The position numbers and the translations under genes are program-made. Below the pieces are notes generated by a model that worked only from the letters and a program-made list of their open reading frames with translations, searched no databases and had not been told where the DNA came from. Positions 1-11,900 of a stretch of DNA of 64,000 nucleotides are shown here, one piece after another. The first letter of the stretch is position 1; each line of letters opens with the position of its first letter. Origin of the DNA: Sedimenticola thiotaurini (GTDB lineage: Bacteria > Pseudomonadota > Gammaproteobacteria > Chromatiales > Chromatiaceae); assembly GCF_001007875.1 (NCBI RefSeq), contig NZ_CP011412.1, forward strand, positions 1,054,001-1,118,000, given 5' to 3'.

Positions 1-570
1 GCGGCCCACATGGCGGCCAATATTGCTGAACAGGGTATGGTGGACAGCGACGCCCTGGAGGCCAGTATCCACAGTCTGTTCAAGATCGACGCGGAGAGCG
101 TGGAGAGCGTCTACGGTGGTCTGCAGGGCGTTGAAACCGGCTTGCGCCTGATCCAGCAGCAGTTGGGTGAAAAACGGACCGATAACCTGCAGGTTACCCC
201 CTATGTGATCGCCCTGCTCCACCTGGAGCGGAAGCTGAGCAGGAACAGAGCCATGCAGCAGCAGATTCAGGAAGGGATCCGCTCGACCGAGGAGCGAATC
301 GCCCATTTCCATCTGCTGCACCCCAATATCATTGCCCAACTGGCCGACATCTACACCCAGACCATCAGCACCCTGAAGCCCCGCATCATGGTCAAGGGAG
401 AGCCTTTGCATCTGCAAAATCCCGACAACGTGAACCGGATCAGGGCGCTGTTGCTGGCCGGTATCCGGTCCGCCATGCTCTGGCGACAGTGTGACGGGAG
501 CCGATGGCAGGTGATCATGGGGCGCAAGCGGGTGGCGGAACAGGCACGACGACTCCTGCATATTATCTGA
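1..570 (+). CDS. hflD: HflD-family protein, 5' end cut by window
   Basis: HflD is a small all-helical cytoplasmic/peripheral membrane protein, usually encoded between mnmA and purB; in E. coli it affects lambda lysogeny through CII. The frame is open from base 1, and the first ATG (base 10) is internal because family members have about 25 more residues before the segment that aligns here. Recognisable stretches are LERKLS in the middle and LLAGIRSAMLW near the C-terminus, both typical of HflD. Only the last ~190 residues are present. In many gammaproteobacteria purB follows directly. Here purB is on the same strand but about 3.6 kb away, with a small gene and the reverse-strand acnB in between. 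Confidence 0.85.
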   Translation, partial: AAHMAANIAEQGMVDSDALEASIHSLFKIDAESVESVYGGLQGVETGLRLIQQQLGEKRTDNLQVTPYVIALLHLERKLSRNRAMQQQIQEGIRSTEERIAHFHLLHPNIIAQLADIYTQTISTLKPRIMVKGEPLHLQNPDNVNRIRALLLAGIRSAMLWRQCDGSRWQVIMGRKRVAEQARRLLHII

Positions 571-683
571 TCCAATCTGTTACACCCCGCAGATTGCCAG
601 ACCTGGAAAACGGGAACTATTCCAACCTCCCAGGTTCGCAGCCATGCAACAATGGTCCACTATCACCACCGGAAACCAAAACC

Positions 684-1112
684 ATGCACAAACGCTATTT
701 CCAACTGCTGATATTGATGTTGTGGGTTTCACTGCTGACCCTCTCTGCGCTGGCAGGCAGCGCATCAGCACCGCAATCCAACCAGGCTCCCAGCACAACT
801 GAAACCGATACTACCGACATCTGGGACAGAGCCCGTGAAATGGGGTCCAGCGCACTGGATAACACGCAGGAGTTTGGTTCAGCGGTTGCCCGCAAGTCAA
901 AACAGGCCTACCAGGTCGTCAAGCAAAAGGGTGGCGAGGCCGGAGGGGCGATAGCCGAAACGTCCCGCAACGCCTGGTCAAAAACCCGACAGGCCGGTGC
1001 ACAGGTGGCCGATAAAGCCGGCAAATTTGGCAGTGCCGTTGCCGATAAGTCCAAGTCCCTCTATCGCAAGGCCACTCAATCCGCTCCACAGCCCTCGGGC
1101 CAGGAGATCTGA
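684..1112 (+). CDS. Small exported alanine/lysine-rich helical-repeat protein
   Basis: I do not recognise a named family. The 142-residue product begins with a clear signal peptide: basic start MHKRYF, a leucine-rich core, and a likely cut after the AGSASA region. The mature part is low-complexity and amphipathic. It repeats a pattern of the type GSAVA-K-SK, such as EFGSAVARKSKQAYQ and KFGSAVADKSKSLYR. This resembles LEA-like or apolipoprotein-like helical repeats that lie on membranes or coat proteins. The start at 684 was chosen because it places the signal peptide at the N-terminus; an in-frame upstream start at 504 would overlap hflD and add unrelated sequence. A weak GGAAA lies upstream. 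The gene probably has its own transcript. Function is unknown; a periplasmic stress or envelope role is only a guess. Confidence 0.6.
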   Translation: MHKRYFQLLILMLWVSLLTLSALAGSASAPQSNQAPSTTETDTTDIWDRAREMGSSALDNTQEFGSAVARKSKQAYQVVKQKGGEAGGAIAETSRNAWSKTRQAGAQVADKAGKFGSAVADKSKSLYRKATQSAPQPSGQEI

Positions 1113-1142
1113 GGCCAACCATCGATCACTGCACTAACACCA

Positions 1143-1171
1143 TAAAAAAAGCCCCTGGGGTTACCAGGGGC
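1143..1171 (-). terminator. Intrinsic terminator of acnB
   Basis: An 8-bp GC-rich stem (GCCCCTGG at 1151-1158 with CCAGGGGC at 1164-1171) has a 5-base loop. Read on the minus strand it is followed by a run of T (A-run 1144-1150 on the plus strand). It lies about 30 bases past the acnB stop codon. Confidence 0.85.
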
Positions 1172-1202
1172 TTGATCATTACCTGAATAACAAGGGCACC
1201 AA

Positions 1203-3791
1203 TCAGGCGTGGAACTCCACCCGGTTGGCGACCGACTGGTAGGCCTCGATCTGATCGAAGTTCATGTAGCGGAAGATATCCGCCGACATGGCGTCGATCT
1301 GTTCTGCGTAGACCATGTACTCTTCAACCGTCGGCAGTTTGCCCAGGATCGCCGCAACCGCTGCCAGTTCAGCAGACGACAGATAGACGTTGGCACCGGT
1401 ACCGAGACGGTTGGGGAAGTTTCGCGTCGAGGTGGAAACCACCGTGGCGTTATCCTTCACCCGCGCCTGGTTACCCATGCAGAGCGAACAACCCGGCATC
1501 TCCATCCGTGCACCCGCTTTACCGAAGGTGGCGTAGTAGCCCTCCTCATTCAGTACATAGGCATCCATCTTGGTCGGTGGCGCCATCCACAGACGGGTTG
1601 GGATATCATGCTTCCCTTCCAGCAATTTACCCGCCGCACGGAAATGACCGATATTGGTCATGCAGGAACCGATGAACACCTCGTCGATCTTCTCGCCGGC
1701 CACTTCAGAGAGCGGCTTCACATCATCCGGGTCATTGGGGCAGGCCAGGATCGGCTCCTTCACATCGGCCAGATCGATCTCAATCACCGCGGCATACTCT
1801 GCATCCGCGTCGCCTTCCAGCAACTCCGGATTCTCCAGCCACTTCTCCATGCCCTCTATACGACGCTGCAGCGTACGTGCATCTTCATAACCACTGGCGA
1901 TCATCCACTTCAACAGGGTGATGTTGGAGTTCAGATACTCGATGATGGGCGCCTTATCCAGCTTGATGGTACAGCCGGCCGCAGAACGCTCGGCCGACGC
2001 ATCGGACAGCTCGAATGCCTGCTCCACTTTCAGATCCGGCAGCCCTTCGATCTCCAGAATGCGCCCGGAGAAGATGTTCTTCTTGCCCGCCTTGGCAACC
2101 GTCAGCAGACCCTGCTTGATGGCATAATAGGGAATCGCGTTGACCAGATCACGCAGGGTGACCCCAGGCTGCATCTCGCCCTTGAAACGCACCAGTACAG
2201 ACTCCGGCATATCCAGCGGCATCACACCGGTGGCAGCGGCAAAGGCAACCAGTCCGGAACCGGCCGGAAACGAGAGCCCGATCGGGAAACGGGTGTGTGA
2301 ATCACCACCGGTACCCAGGGTATCCGGCAGCAGCATACGATTGAGCCAGGAGTGGATAATGCCGTCCCCTGGACGCAGCGCCACACCACCCCGTGAAGAG
2401 ATGAAGTCAGGCAGGGTGTGATGGGTGGTGATATCCACCGGTTTCGGATAGGCCGCCGTATGGCAGAAAGACTGCATCACCAGATCGGCGGAGAACCCCA
2501 GACAGGCCAGATCCTTCAGCTCGTCCCGGGTCATGGGGCCGGTGGTATCCTGGGAACCCACCGTGGTCATCCTGGGCTCGCAATAGGAACCGGGGCGAAC
2601 GCCCTCAACGCCACAGGCGCGGCCAACCATCTTCTGCGCCAGCGAGAAGCCTTTGCCGCTGTCAGCGGCTGGGGCCGGAGACTTGAACAGTGTGGACGGC
2701 TCCAGGCCCAGGGCCTCACGGGCCCGGGTGGTGAGTCCACGACCAATAATCAGCGGGATACGGCCACCGGCACGCACCTCGTCCAGCAATACGTCGGTCT
2801 TCAGCTCGAAGCGGCACAGCTCCTCACCGGTTTCATGGCTCTTCACCACGCCTTCGTAGGGATAGACGTCGATCACGTCACCCATGTTCAGCCTGGAGAC
2901 ATCACACTCGAACGGCAGTGCGCCGGCATCTTCCATGGTATTGAAGAAGATGGGAGCAATTTTGCCGCCGAGACAGAAGCCGCCGGCTCGCTTGTTCGGT
3001 ATATAGGGGATGTCATCACCCATGTGCCACAACACCGAGTTGGTGGCGGATTTGCGTGACGACCCGGTACCCACCACGTCACCCACGTAGGCGACCGGGA
3101 AGCCCTTCTCTTTCAACTGCTGAATAAACTTGACCGGACCGATCACACCCGGCTCATCCGGGGTAATTCCTTCCCGTTCCATCTTCAGCATCGCGTTGGC
3201 ATGCAACGGAATATCCGGACGGGACCAGGCATCCGGTGCCGGTGAAAGGTCATCTGTGTTGGTCTCACCGGTCACCTTGAATACGGTCAGGGTGATTTTT
3301 TCCGCCAGTTCGGGTTTTTCGGTAAACCACTCTCCCTCAGCCCAGGATTTCAGAATAGCGGCAGCATGCACATTGCCCGCATCCGCCTTCTCCTTTACAT
3401 CGTTGAAAGCATCAAACACCAGCAGGGTATGGGAGAGCGCCTTCACCGCAGTGGGGGCAAGCTCTTCGTCATCCAACGCCTCAACCAGCGGCTGAATATT
3501 GTAGCCACCCAGCATGGTACCCAGCAGTTCGGTTGCCTTGACCCGGTCAATCAGGGGACATTCACAGCTGCCCTTGGCCACATCTGCCAGGAAGGCAGCC
3601 TTCACATAGGCCGACTGATCCACACCGGCGGGAACACGGTGGGTAATCAGTTCCAGCAGGTAGGCTTCTTCACCCGCGGGAGGATTTTTCAGTAGTTCGA
3701 CCAGCTGAGCGGTCTGTTCCGGATTAAGCGGCAGTGGCGGGATGCCCTGCGCGGCACGCTCTTCTACGTGTTTGCGATAGCTTTCTAACAC
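1203..3791 (-). CDS. acnB: Bifunctional aconitate hydratase 2 / 2-methylisocitrate dehydratase AcnB
   Basis: AcnB isomerises citrate to isocitrate through cis-aconitate in the TCA cycle and also hydrates 2-methyl-cis-aconitate. It is cytoplasmic and carries one labile 4Fe-4S cluster. At 862 residues it matches the usual length (E. coli 865). The order is as expected: N-terminal HEAT-like domain, swivel domain ([16 protein letters not shown]), then the catalytic domains with cluster cysteines in [11 protein letters not shown] and [11 protein letters not shown]. The start is a GTG at 3791, giving [14 protein letters not shown], which matches the family N-terminus; an AGGAGG sits 8-10 bases upstream. 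The gene is monocistronic and divergent from purB, with its own terminator. Two further aconitase-superfamily genes lie in this window (acnA and an AcnX pair). Confidence 0.98.
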   Translation of the reverse strand: MLESYRKHVEERAAQGIPPLPLNPEQTAQLVELLKNPPAGEEAYLLELITHRVPAGVDQSAYVKAAFLADVAKGSCECPLIDRVKATELLGTMLGGYNIQPLVEALDDEELAPTAVKALSHTLLVFDAFNDVKEKADAGNVHAAAILKSWAEGEWFTEKPELAEKITLTVFKVTGETNTDDLSPAPDAWSRPDIPLHANAMLKMEREGITPDEPGVIGPVKFIQQLKEKGFPVAYVGDVVGTGSSRKSATNSVLWHMGDDIPYIPNKRAGGFCLGGKIAPIFFNTMEDAGALPFECDVSRLNMGDVIDVYPYEGVVKSHETGEELCRFELKTDVLLDEVRAGGRIPLIIGRGLTTRAREALGLEPSTLFKSPAPAADSGKGFSLAQKMVGRACGVEGVRPGSYCEPRMTTVGSQDTTGPMTRDELKDLACLGFSADLVMQSFCHTAAYPKPVDITTHHTLPDFISSRGGVALRPGDGIIHSWLNRMLLPDTLGTGGDSHTRFPIGLSFPAGSGLVAFAAATGVMPLDMPESVLVRFKGEMQPGVTLRDLVNAIPYYAIKQGLLTVAKAGKKNIFSGRILEIEGLPDLKVEQAFELSDASAERSAAGCTIKLDKAPIIEYLNSNITLLKWMIASGYEDARTLQRRIEGMEKWLENPELLEGDADAEYAAVIEIDLADVKEPILACPNDPDDVKPLSEVAGEKIDEVFIGSCMTNIGHFRAAGKLLEGKHDIPTRLWMAPPTKMDAYVLNEEGYYATFGKAGARMEMPGCSLCMGNQARVKDNATVVSTSTRNFPNRLGTGANVYLSSAELAAVAAILGKLPTVEEYMVYAEQIDAMSADIFRYMNFDQIEAYQSVANRVEFHA

Positions 3792-3882
3792 CGAGTGATC
3801 CTCCTGGGTTCATGCCTGGATCAGGCCCTATTTCATTAAAAAATTCAATGGATTAGCTTTATTACGCCATAAATAACGCCTA

Positions 3883-3911
3883 TTTATAACCCATAATCAG
3901 AAAAATTTCTG
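3883..3911 (-). promoter_or_regulatory. Candidate acnB promoter and 14-bp palindrome
   Basis: On the minus strand a TATAAA (3883-3888) could be a -10 element about 90 bases before acnB. A perfect 14-bp palindrome, CAGAAAAATTTCTG (3898-3911), lies where the -35 or an activator/repressor site would be. No good -35 hexamer is visible. The whole 357-base acnB/purB divergent gap (3792-4148) is AT-rich near acnB and shows no further gene. Confidence 0.4.
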
Positions 3912-4062
3912 CACCGCAGCAGTATTATTTTCCAAAAAAAAGATAAATAATTAGGACATTCATCCTTTTTTTATCTTTAAAACAATCTTTCGGATATTAC
4001 CCCATCAGGTCGGCTTTAGCGAGCAAACCCAAACCACCCCGCACCGACCGGCCCGTTAACCT

Positions 4063-5516
<1,454 letters not shown>

Positions 5517-5615
5517 ACGACAACAATATCCGGGCGGGACAGGATCGGTGGCTTCGGTCACCTCAACAATACCCGAACCCTTGCCCCTCCCAGCCAATCT
5601 ATCCTTTCACGGCAC

Positions 5616-5650
5616 AAAAAAACCGGGGCTGAACCAGCCCCGGTTTTTTT
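5616..5650. terminator. Bidirectional intrinsic terminator
   Basis: A 10-bp stem (AACCGGGGCT 5621-5630 with AGCCCCGGTT 5636-5645, loop GAACC) is flanked by an A-run on the left and a T-run on the right. It can therefore end both purB (plus) and the OmpA-type gene (minus). Confidence 0.9.
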
Positions 5651-5683
5651 CGGTACCTTGCCATTTCTGGCAGGCTCGCCGAT

Positions 5684-6448
5684 TTACTTCATGATGACCT
5701 GGAACTCCACGCGACGGTTCATCGAACGGCCTTCCTTGGTATCGTTGCTGTAGGCGGGCTGTGACTCACCGGCACCACGCGCCTCCAGTTTACTGGCATC
5801 CGCACCCTGGCTGATCAGATAGTTACGGACGGCGTTGGCACGACGCTCCGACAGCCCCTGGTTGTAGGCTTCAGAACCAATGCTGTCAGTATGACCAGTG
5901 ACAATCACCGACTTGACAGCATCCTTACCCTTGAATTTGGCATAGCTGCTGTCCAGTACTTCAGCAGCACCGGATTTCAGCTCAGCACTGTCAAAGTCAA
6001 ACAGCAGAACGTTATCGATCACGACATTTTCGACCTTGGTCATCGGCTTCATGACTTCGCAGCCGTCCTGGTCAACCTTGGCGCCAGCCCGGGTACCGGG
6101 ACATTTATCCATGTAATCAGCGACACCGTCACCGTCCGAGTCAAGCGGACAACCGGAAGCGTCTACCGGTGCACCACGGGGGGTATCCGGGCAGCGATCC
6201 TTGTCATCAGTCACGCCATCACCGTCGGAATCGACCATCACCATGTCACCACATGCTTCCAGCTTCTCCTGCACACCACCGGCAGTTATCCAACACTCAC
6301 CCGCAGAGTTTTTAACTACGCCCCGGGCAGCATCGATTGCATAACGGTTGTGGTGGTCAGCCAGACCAGTGGTGGACATAACCAAGCCGCCAATCAGGCC
6401 CAAGGGGGCGAGCATTGCGGCGATCTTTTTGTGTTTCAATTGAGCCAT
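5684..6448 (-). CDS. OmpA-family outer-membrane/peptidoglycan-binding protein with calcium-type repeats
   Basis: This 254-residue exported protein likely links the outer membrane to peptidoglycan. Residues 1-30 form a signal peptide ending near TTGLA. The middle (about 70-130) carries two acidic thrombospondin type-3-like repeats (DSDGDGVTDDKDRCPDT and DSDGDGVADYMDKCPGT), which in the family bind calcium. The C-terminal ~110 residues are an OmpA domain: FDFDSAELK, VTGHTDSIGSEAYNQGLSERRA and the arginine near RSMNRRVEF, the residues that hold diaminopimelate. There is no N-terminal beta-barrel, so it is not true OmpA. It resembles OprF/OmpA C-terminal-only proteins common in Chromatiales. A GAGG ribosome site precedes the ATG. 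It is probably transcribed alone. Confidence 0.85.
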   Translation of the reverse strand: MAQLKHKKIAAMLAPLGLIGGLVMSTTGLADHHNRYAIDAARGVVKNSAGECWITAGGVQEKLEACGDMVMVDSDGDGVTDDKDRCPDTPRGAPVDASGCPLDSDGDGVADYMDKCPGTRAGAKVDQDGCEVMKPMTKVENVVIDNVLLFDFDSAELKSGAAEVLDSSYAKFKGKDAVKSVIVTGHTDSIGSEAYNQGLSERRANAVRNYLISQGADASKLEARGAGESQPAYSNDTKEGRSMNRRVEFQVIMK

Positions 6449-6790
6449 TTTTTCCTCTCTATTATTAACTATGGCGCCTGATGCTGAGACATCTTCTGCC
6501 CTGAAGTGATGATTCGAACAATTTTCAAAATAACGTATTACTTTAAGCCTTGCTCTATATCGTTTCCATACGAGAAGCTTGTCACAGCATCTTCGGAATA
6601 TCTATAGTATGAAACAAAATATTACAATTGAGCGTATACCTGCTGAATAGAGTGGTTATAGCTGCTCCTTGCGTTCGGCCCCTTGGTTTCGTTCCGTACT
6701 ATACACCCCCCGATCACGCTGAATTGCGCACTCGTAGCCCCAAGTATAGATGTTCCCCGGGAAATGTCAGGATGAAGTAGCCAGGCAGAT
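6449..6790. other. Intergenic, 342 bases, no gene seen
   Basis: This AT-leaning stretch lies between the OmpA-type gene and the YchJ-type gene, both on the minus strand. It must contain the promoter of the former, but no convincing -35/-10 pair or terminator could be picked. Short open frames here have no ribosome site or recognisable product. Confidence 0.5.
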
Positions 6791-7282
6791 TCATGCCGAT
6801 CCGCAGCACTTTTTGTACTTTTTTCCACTGCCGCAGGGACACGGGTCGTTTCTGCCGATCTTTGGGGAACTATTGACCCGGGTGGCTGGCGGGACCAGTT
6901 CACCTTCGACAAAATACCAGACACCATCCAGCTTGCTGAAACTGCTGCGTTCATGGTGTTGACGGATGACACCCTTCTCTTTATAGGTGGCTATAAATTC
7001 AACTTCGCCGTCCTGATCCTGCTCACCACCCCGCTCACTGGCCACGATCTGCAATCCGAGCCATTGTGAATTTTCTGCCCAGCGTCGCGTAGCATGCACA
7101 TCATGGTCATCCCGGTGCTCCGGATGGAGACTGCTGTTGAGAAACTCGACTTGTCCGGAGGCAAAAGCACAATAGCGTGCCCGCATCAGGCTTTCCGCCG
7201 TCGCGGCATTCTGCTCGCCGTTAATCACCGGATCACAACAATCCGCAGCCTGTTTGCTGGAACCACATGGACAAAGCGACAT
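6791..7282 (-). CDS. ychJ: YchJ-family SEC-C motif protein
   Basis: The 163-residue protein carries two SEC-C zinc-binding motifs. One is at the N-terminus ([16 protein letters not shown]) and one at the extreme C-terminus ([17 protein letters not shown]). Between them lies the YchJ middle domain ([18 protein letters not shown]2-like fold, with WLGLQI and [11 protein letters not shown]). SEC-C motifs are small zinc knuckles first known from SecA. The family (UPF0225) has no settled biochemical role. Length agrees with family members (~150-165). It is divergent from the diguanylate cyclase gene at 7484, with about 200 bases between them. Confidence 0.85.
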   Translation of the reverse strand: MSLCPCGSSKQAADCCDPVINGEQNAATAESLMRARYCAFASGQVEFLNSSLHPEHRDDHDVHATRRWAENSQWLGLQIVASERGGEQDQDGEVEFIATYKEKGVIRQHHERSSFSKLDGVWYFVEGELVPPATRVNSSPKIGRNDPCPCGSGKKYKKCCGSA

Positions 7283-7483
7283 CTAATCAATCTCCTGGAT
7301 AAGTTAGTAACCAAACCTGTAAAGTATGCAGTCAACCGACTGCCGATACCAGATCTGGATAGCAGATTGGCCATTTTCCCATCCTGCTGCTTATCCGGTA
7401 TATTGATACTATCCAAATGCCGCACCACAATGTGACAAGGCATGGGCATCTCCCAAAACAGAGATTGTGGTGGACAAGCATAA

Positions 7484-8890
7484 ATGAGACAAACCTATTC
7501 ACCCTTTGTTCTTGGCGCCATCGCGCTGATTATCTCCCTGGGTGTTACTTTTTTAATCGCTTACGACCAGACCAGAAAACATGAGCAGGTGAGTAGCAAC
7601 CAGACCCTCACCTACCTCAGTTCCGTACATGCCCGCCTGGAAAGCGCTTTTAATTCCACCATTTACCTGAACCGAGCCCTTTCCATAATCATTACCGCAG
7701 AAAACGGCATCAGCCAGGAAAAGTTTCATCGCATCGCCCGTGAGCTAATGGACGACAACCCCTATGTCCATAACGTGGCTGTGGCCGAGGGTTATGTGAT
7801 CAAACTGGTTTATCCACTGGCAACCAATAAGGCCATTCTGGGACTGGACTACACCCAGATACCTTCCCAGTACGATGCGGTAAAACGCGCTATCGATACC
7901 CGCAAAACCGTGGTGGCTGGCCCATTGGAGCTGGTCCAGGGCGGCCGGGCCTTTATCAACCGTACGCCAATTTTCAAATCATCCTTTTCCGGAAAAGCCG
8001 ACTCCGGCGATTTCTGGGGTATCGCCAGCATGGTGATCGACATGGATGCCATCTTCAAATTTGCTGACTTACCGGAGCCAGGTGCCAGATACCGGATTGC
8101 AATCCGGGGCAAGGATGGCCTGGGTGTGGATGGTGAGGTTTTTTATGGGGATCCAGCCCTGTTTGAACAGGATGCGCAGTTGATGGATGTCACCTACCCC
8201 AACGGCTCCTGGCAACTCGCCGCTGTTCAGACCAGCGACCATAGCCCGCTGACAGAGAATCTTCTGTGGATCATGATTTTCGGCGTCCTGACCTCACTCC
8301 TGGTGGCCGTGCTGACGGTTATCATCTATCGCAACAGTCTCCGTATCAAGCATATTGCCATGCACGACCAGCTGACCAGACTCCCCAACCGGTTGCTGTT
8401 CGATGAACGGGTTTCCCAGGCGCTGGCCCATGCCAAACGCCATCAGGAGCAGGTGGCGATTGCGGTGCTGGACCTGAATAAATTCAAACCGGTGAACGAC
8501 ACATACGGGCACCTGGCCGGAGACTATGTGTTGCAACAGGTGGCAAGCCGTATCCGCACGACCCTGCGCCAGGAGGATATTGTGGCGAGGACCGGTGGTG
8601 ATGAGTTCACCATACTGCTGGTGGGGATCAATTCACTTCAGGATATCAACATCATCGCCACAAAACTGGCGGATCGACTGCATGAACCTTTTATATGGAA
8701 GGGACAAAAACTGAGTGTCGGAGTCAGTATTGGCATAGCGCTCTACCCCACCCACGGAGATGACCTTACGGAACTGTTCCACCATGCAGATATCGCCATG
8801 TATCAAGCCAAACACGCCCCGGATACCAGCTGGCTGCTGGCCGGGCAACCGATGGAAAACCAGGCATCCGATGCGCCCCAAACCCCATAG
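7484..8890 (+). CDS. Membrane-bound CHASE-sensor diguanylate cyclase
   Basis: This protein probably makes the second messenger c-di-GMP from two GTP in response to an extracytoplasmic ligand. Order: transmembrane helix (residues ~9-27), periplasmic CHASE-type domain (~50-245, including NPYVHNVAVAEGY and PLATNKAILGLDY), second transmembrane helix (~260-283), then a GGDEF domain (~290-450). The active-site motif GGDEF is intact at 371-375. An inhibitory I-site RxxD (RQED, 362-365) sits the correct five residues before it, so product inhibition is expected. There is no EAL domain. The start ATG has only a weak ribosome site. It is convergent with hrpA, with just 15 bases between the stop codons and no visible terminator. 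A PilZ-type c-di-GMP receptor gene is at the other end of the window. Confidence 0.9.
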   Translation: MRQTYSPFVLGAIALIISLGVTFLIAYDQTRKHEQVSSNQTLTYLSSVHARLESAFNSTIYLNRALSIIITAENGISQEKFHRIARELMDDNPYVHNVAVAEGYVIKLVYPLATNKAILGLDYTQIPSQYDAVKRAIDTRKTVVAGPLELVQGGRAFINRTPIFKSSFSGKADSGDFWGIASMVIDMDAIFKFADLPEPGARYRIAIRGKDGLGVDGEVFYGDPALFEQDAQLMDVTYPNGSWQLAAVQTSDHSPLTENLLWIMIFGVLTSLLVAVLTVIIYRNSLRIKHIAMHDQLTRLPNRLLFDERVSQALAHAKRHQEQVAIAVLDLNKFKPVNDTYGHLAGDYVLQQVASRIRTTLRQEDIVARTGGDEFTILLVGINSLQDINIIATKLADRLHEPFIWKGQKLSVGVSIGIALYPTHGDDLTELFHHADIAMYQAKHAPDTSWLLAGQPMENQASDAPQTP

Positions 8891-8905
8891 ACCGGGGCCG
8901 TGAGT

Positions 8906-11900
8906 CTACAGACCCAACTCCTTCCAGCGCTTCTCAATCCGTTTGACTGAGACCGGGTAAGCGGTTTTCAGTTCCTGGGCAAACATAGAGACGCGCAACT
9001 CCTCCAACTGCCAGCGGATCTCCTGCAACCGCTGATCCGACTTGCCATCATCCTGTAGTCGGCGATCCCGTTCCAGCCATTTCTGATAAAGCGTATGCAT
9101 CTCTCCCATCAGTTGCTGATCCCGGGCCGCTGCATGGTTAAGCTTCTCCAAGCGCCGTTGCAAGGCATCCAGATAGCGTGGCATCTGGCGCAACTGTTCC
9201 GGTGGCGTCTGTTTGAAAAAGCCCTTGAATACCAGTCGATCCAGCTGCTGACGCATATCCGTCAACGAAGAGATCCAGTTGATCTTGTTACTGGCGGCGA
9301 GCTTTTTCGAAAATTGCTGATACTTTTCCAGGATCTCCGCTGCCAGCCGGGTTACCCGGTTGGCGGTGGGCACCAACTGTGGTTTGCACTGCTCGATGCG
9401 CTGATTGAATACCTGGGCATCCCGGATCTCCGGTTGATCGGCAATAAAGGTGAGGTCGACAATGAGAGCAACCAGTTCCTGCTCCAGATCAACCTGGCTG
9501 GAACGATCCCCCCCGGCGGGCTTTGGCGCCTTGGCATACTGAAGACGCATTTTCTGCAGTTGGGGAATATTCCGCCTGATATAGCGGATATCCTTGGCCA
9601 GTCTGAGCATCACCAGACGTCCAACACCGATGCGATGCGCGATTCTGGCGTTCTGTTCAGAATCCACCACACGCACATCCACCCCCTGCCCGTTCTCCAC
9701 CAGGGCGGGAAATCCTGGCAGTTTGATGCCGGCCCGCTCCAGCGTGACCGACCGGGGCAGTGGACCAAAGTCCCAGTCCGTCACCCCTTCCCGCTCCAAC
9801 CCGGTTTCGCTGGTTGGGTGGAAACCTGTACTCCCCTGGCTGGCGTACTGTTTTTTCAACTGCTGTAATTCTCGCCCCTCTCCCAGTGCACGCCCCTGCT
9901 CATCCAGCACCTGAAAATTCATCCGCAGATGCTTCTCCAGATCACTCTCCTGCCAGGCATCTTCCGGGATGTAGACACCGGTCATCTGGTGCAGATGCTC
10001 CGACAACTGCCGGGTAAGTGGCTTATCCGATGGAGTCATCACCTTGAGACAGGCGTCGGCATAATCAGGCACCGGCACGAACGATTTACGCAGGGATTTC
10101 GGCAGGGACTTCAACAGGGCGATAATCCGCTCCCGCAACAACCCGGGCACCAGCCAGTCGGTATGGGCCTCCGATACCTGGTTGAGTACCGCCTGGGGAA
10201 TCCTGAGACTGACCCCATCTGCCGGGTCAGCGGGATCAAACCGGTACGCCAGTGGCAGACGCAGCCCGTTCATGGCAAAGGTGTCGGGATAGAGGTCAGC
10301 CGTATCGTCGGCGCTGTTGACCATCAGATCCTCCATGCGCATATGGAGCAGTTTAGGCTGTTCTCTGCTCGCTTCCCGCAGCCACTTTTCAAACTGGGCG
10401 GCGCTGTAGATACGGGCCGGAATCCGCTTGTCGTAGTAGTCGTACAGTGTCTGTTCATCCACCAGCAGATCGCGCCTGCGGGTCTTCTCCTCCAGCAGAT
10501 GAATCGAGTCGATCACCTGTCGGTTGTGTCGCCAGAATGGTGCCCGGGTCTGGAAATCCTGATCCACCAGGGCGGAACGGATAAATATCTCCCGCGCCTC
10601 CACCGGGTTGATCGGCCCGTAATTGACCTTGCGCCGGGGAATTATCGGCAGACCAAACAGGGTGATCCGGGTATAGGCCGCCACCTGGCCCCGTTTCTTC
10701 TCCCAATGGGGTTCGGAATAGCTCTGTTTGATCAGGTGCCCGGCGATCGTCTCGACCCATTCCGGCTGGATTCGGGCAACGGTGCGCGCGTAGAGTTTGC
10801 TGGTCTCGACCAGCTCCGCCGACACCACCCATTTCGGTTGCTTTTTAAACAGGCCCGATCCGGGAAATATGGAAAAGTGACTGTTTCTGGTACCCAGGTA
10901 CTGGCGATTCTTGCCGCCCTGCTGCATACCGATATAGCTCAACAAGCCACTCAGCAGCGAACGGTGAATCGCCTCATAGTCGGCCGGTTCCTCGTTCTCC
11001 CGATAACCCATTTCGTGCAACTGGCCACGCAGCTGGTGGTGAATATCGCGCCACTCCTGCACCCGGGTCCAGGAGAGAAAGCGGCTCCGGCAGTGGGCCT
11101 GGAATTTACGCCGCGAAAGGTGTCGCTGCACCTCTTCCAGGTGCCGCCAAAGGTTGAGAATAGTGAGAAAATCGGACTCTTCGTGGCGGAATTCACGGTG
11201 CGCCTCGTCCGCTGCCTGCTGTTTCTCCATGGGACGCTCCCGCGGATCCTGCACACTCAGGGCCGCGGCGATCACCAGCAGTTCATTGAGACACCGGTTT
11301 TCCGTCGCTGCCAGCAGCATCCGTCCCACCCGGGGATCCACCGGCAGGCGGGAGAGCGCCTTACCGATGGCTGTCACCTGGCGATCACCGGTCATCGCGC
11401 CGACCTCTTCCAGCACCCGGTAGCCATCTTTAATCAGGCGGCTGTCCGGCTTATCAACAAAAGGGAACTGTTCAATATCCCCGAAACCCAGCAACTGCAT
11501 CTGCAGAATGACCGAAGCCAGGTTGGTACGCTGGATCTCCGGTTCGGTAAATTCGGCCCGGGCGCTAAAATCCTCCTCGCTGTAGAGCCGGATGCAGACA
11601 CCTGCCGCCACCCGACCACAGCGCCCCTTGCGCTGATCCGCACTGGCCCGGGAGATCCGCTCCACCGGCAGGCGCTGAACTTTGCTGCGATGGCTGTAAC
11701 GGCTGATCCGGGCATAGCCAACATCGATGACATAGCGGATACCGGGTACCGTGAGCGAGGTCTCCGCCACATTGGTAGCCAGAATAATGCGCCGGCTGCC
11801 GCCGCTGCGGAACACCCGCGCCTGCTCGGCGGGACCCAGTCGCGCGTATAGCGGCAGCACTTCGGTCAATGGCAGTTTATGCTTGCGCAGATTTTCGGCG

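Noticed and set aside
9929-11851. A 640-codon open frame on the plus strand
   Set aside because: It lies wholly antisense to hrpA, which has a perfect DEAH-helicase match. The antisense product shows no domain and is a by-product of GC-rich codon usage. The same applies to antisense frames over acnB (1209-2300) and the helicase gene (35392-36726).
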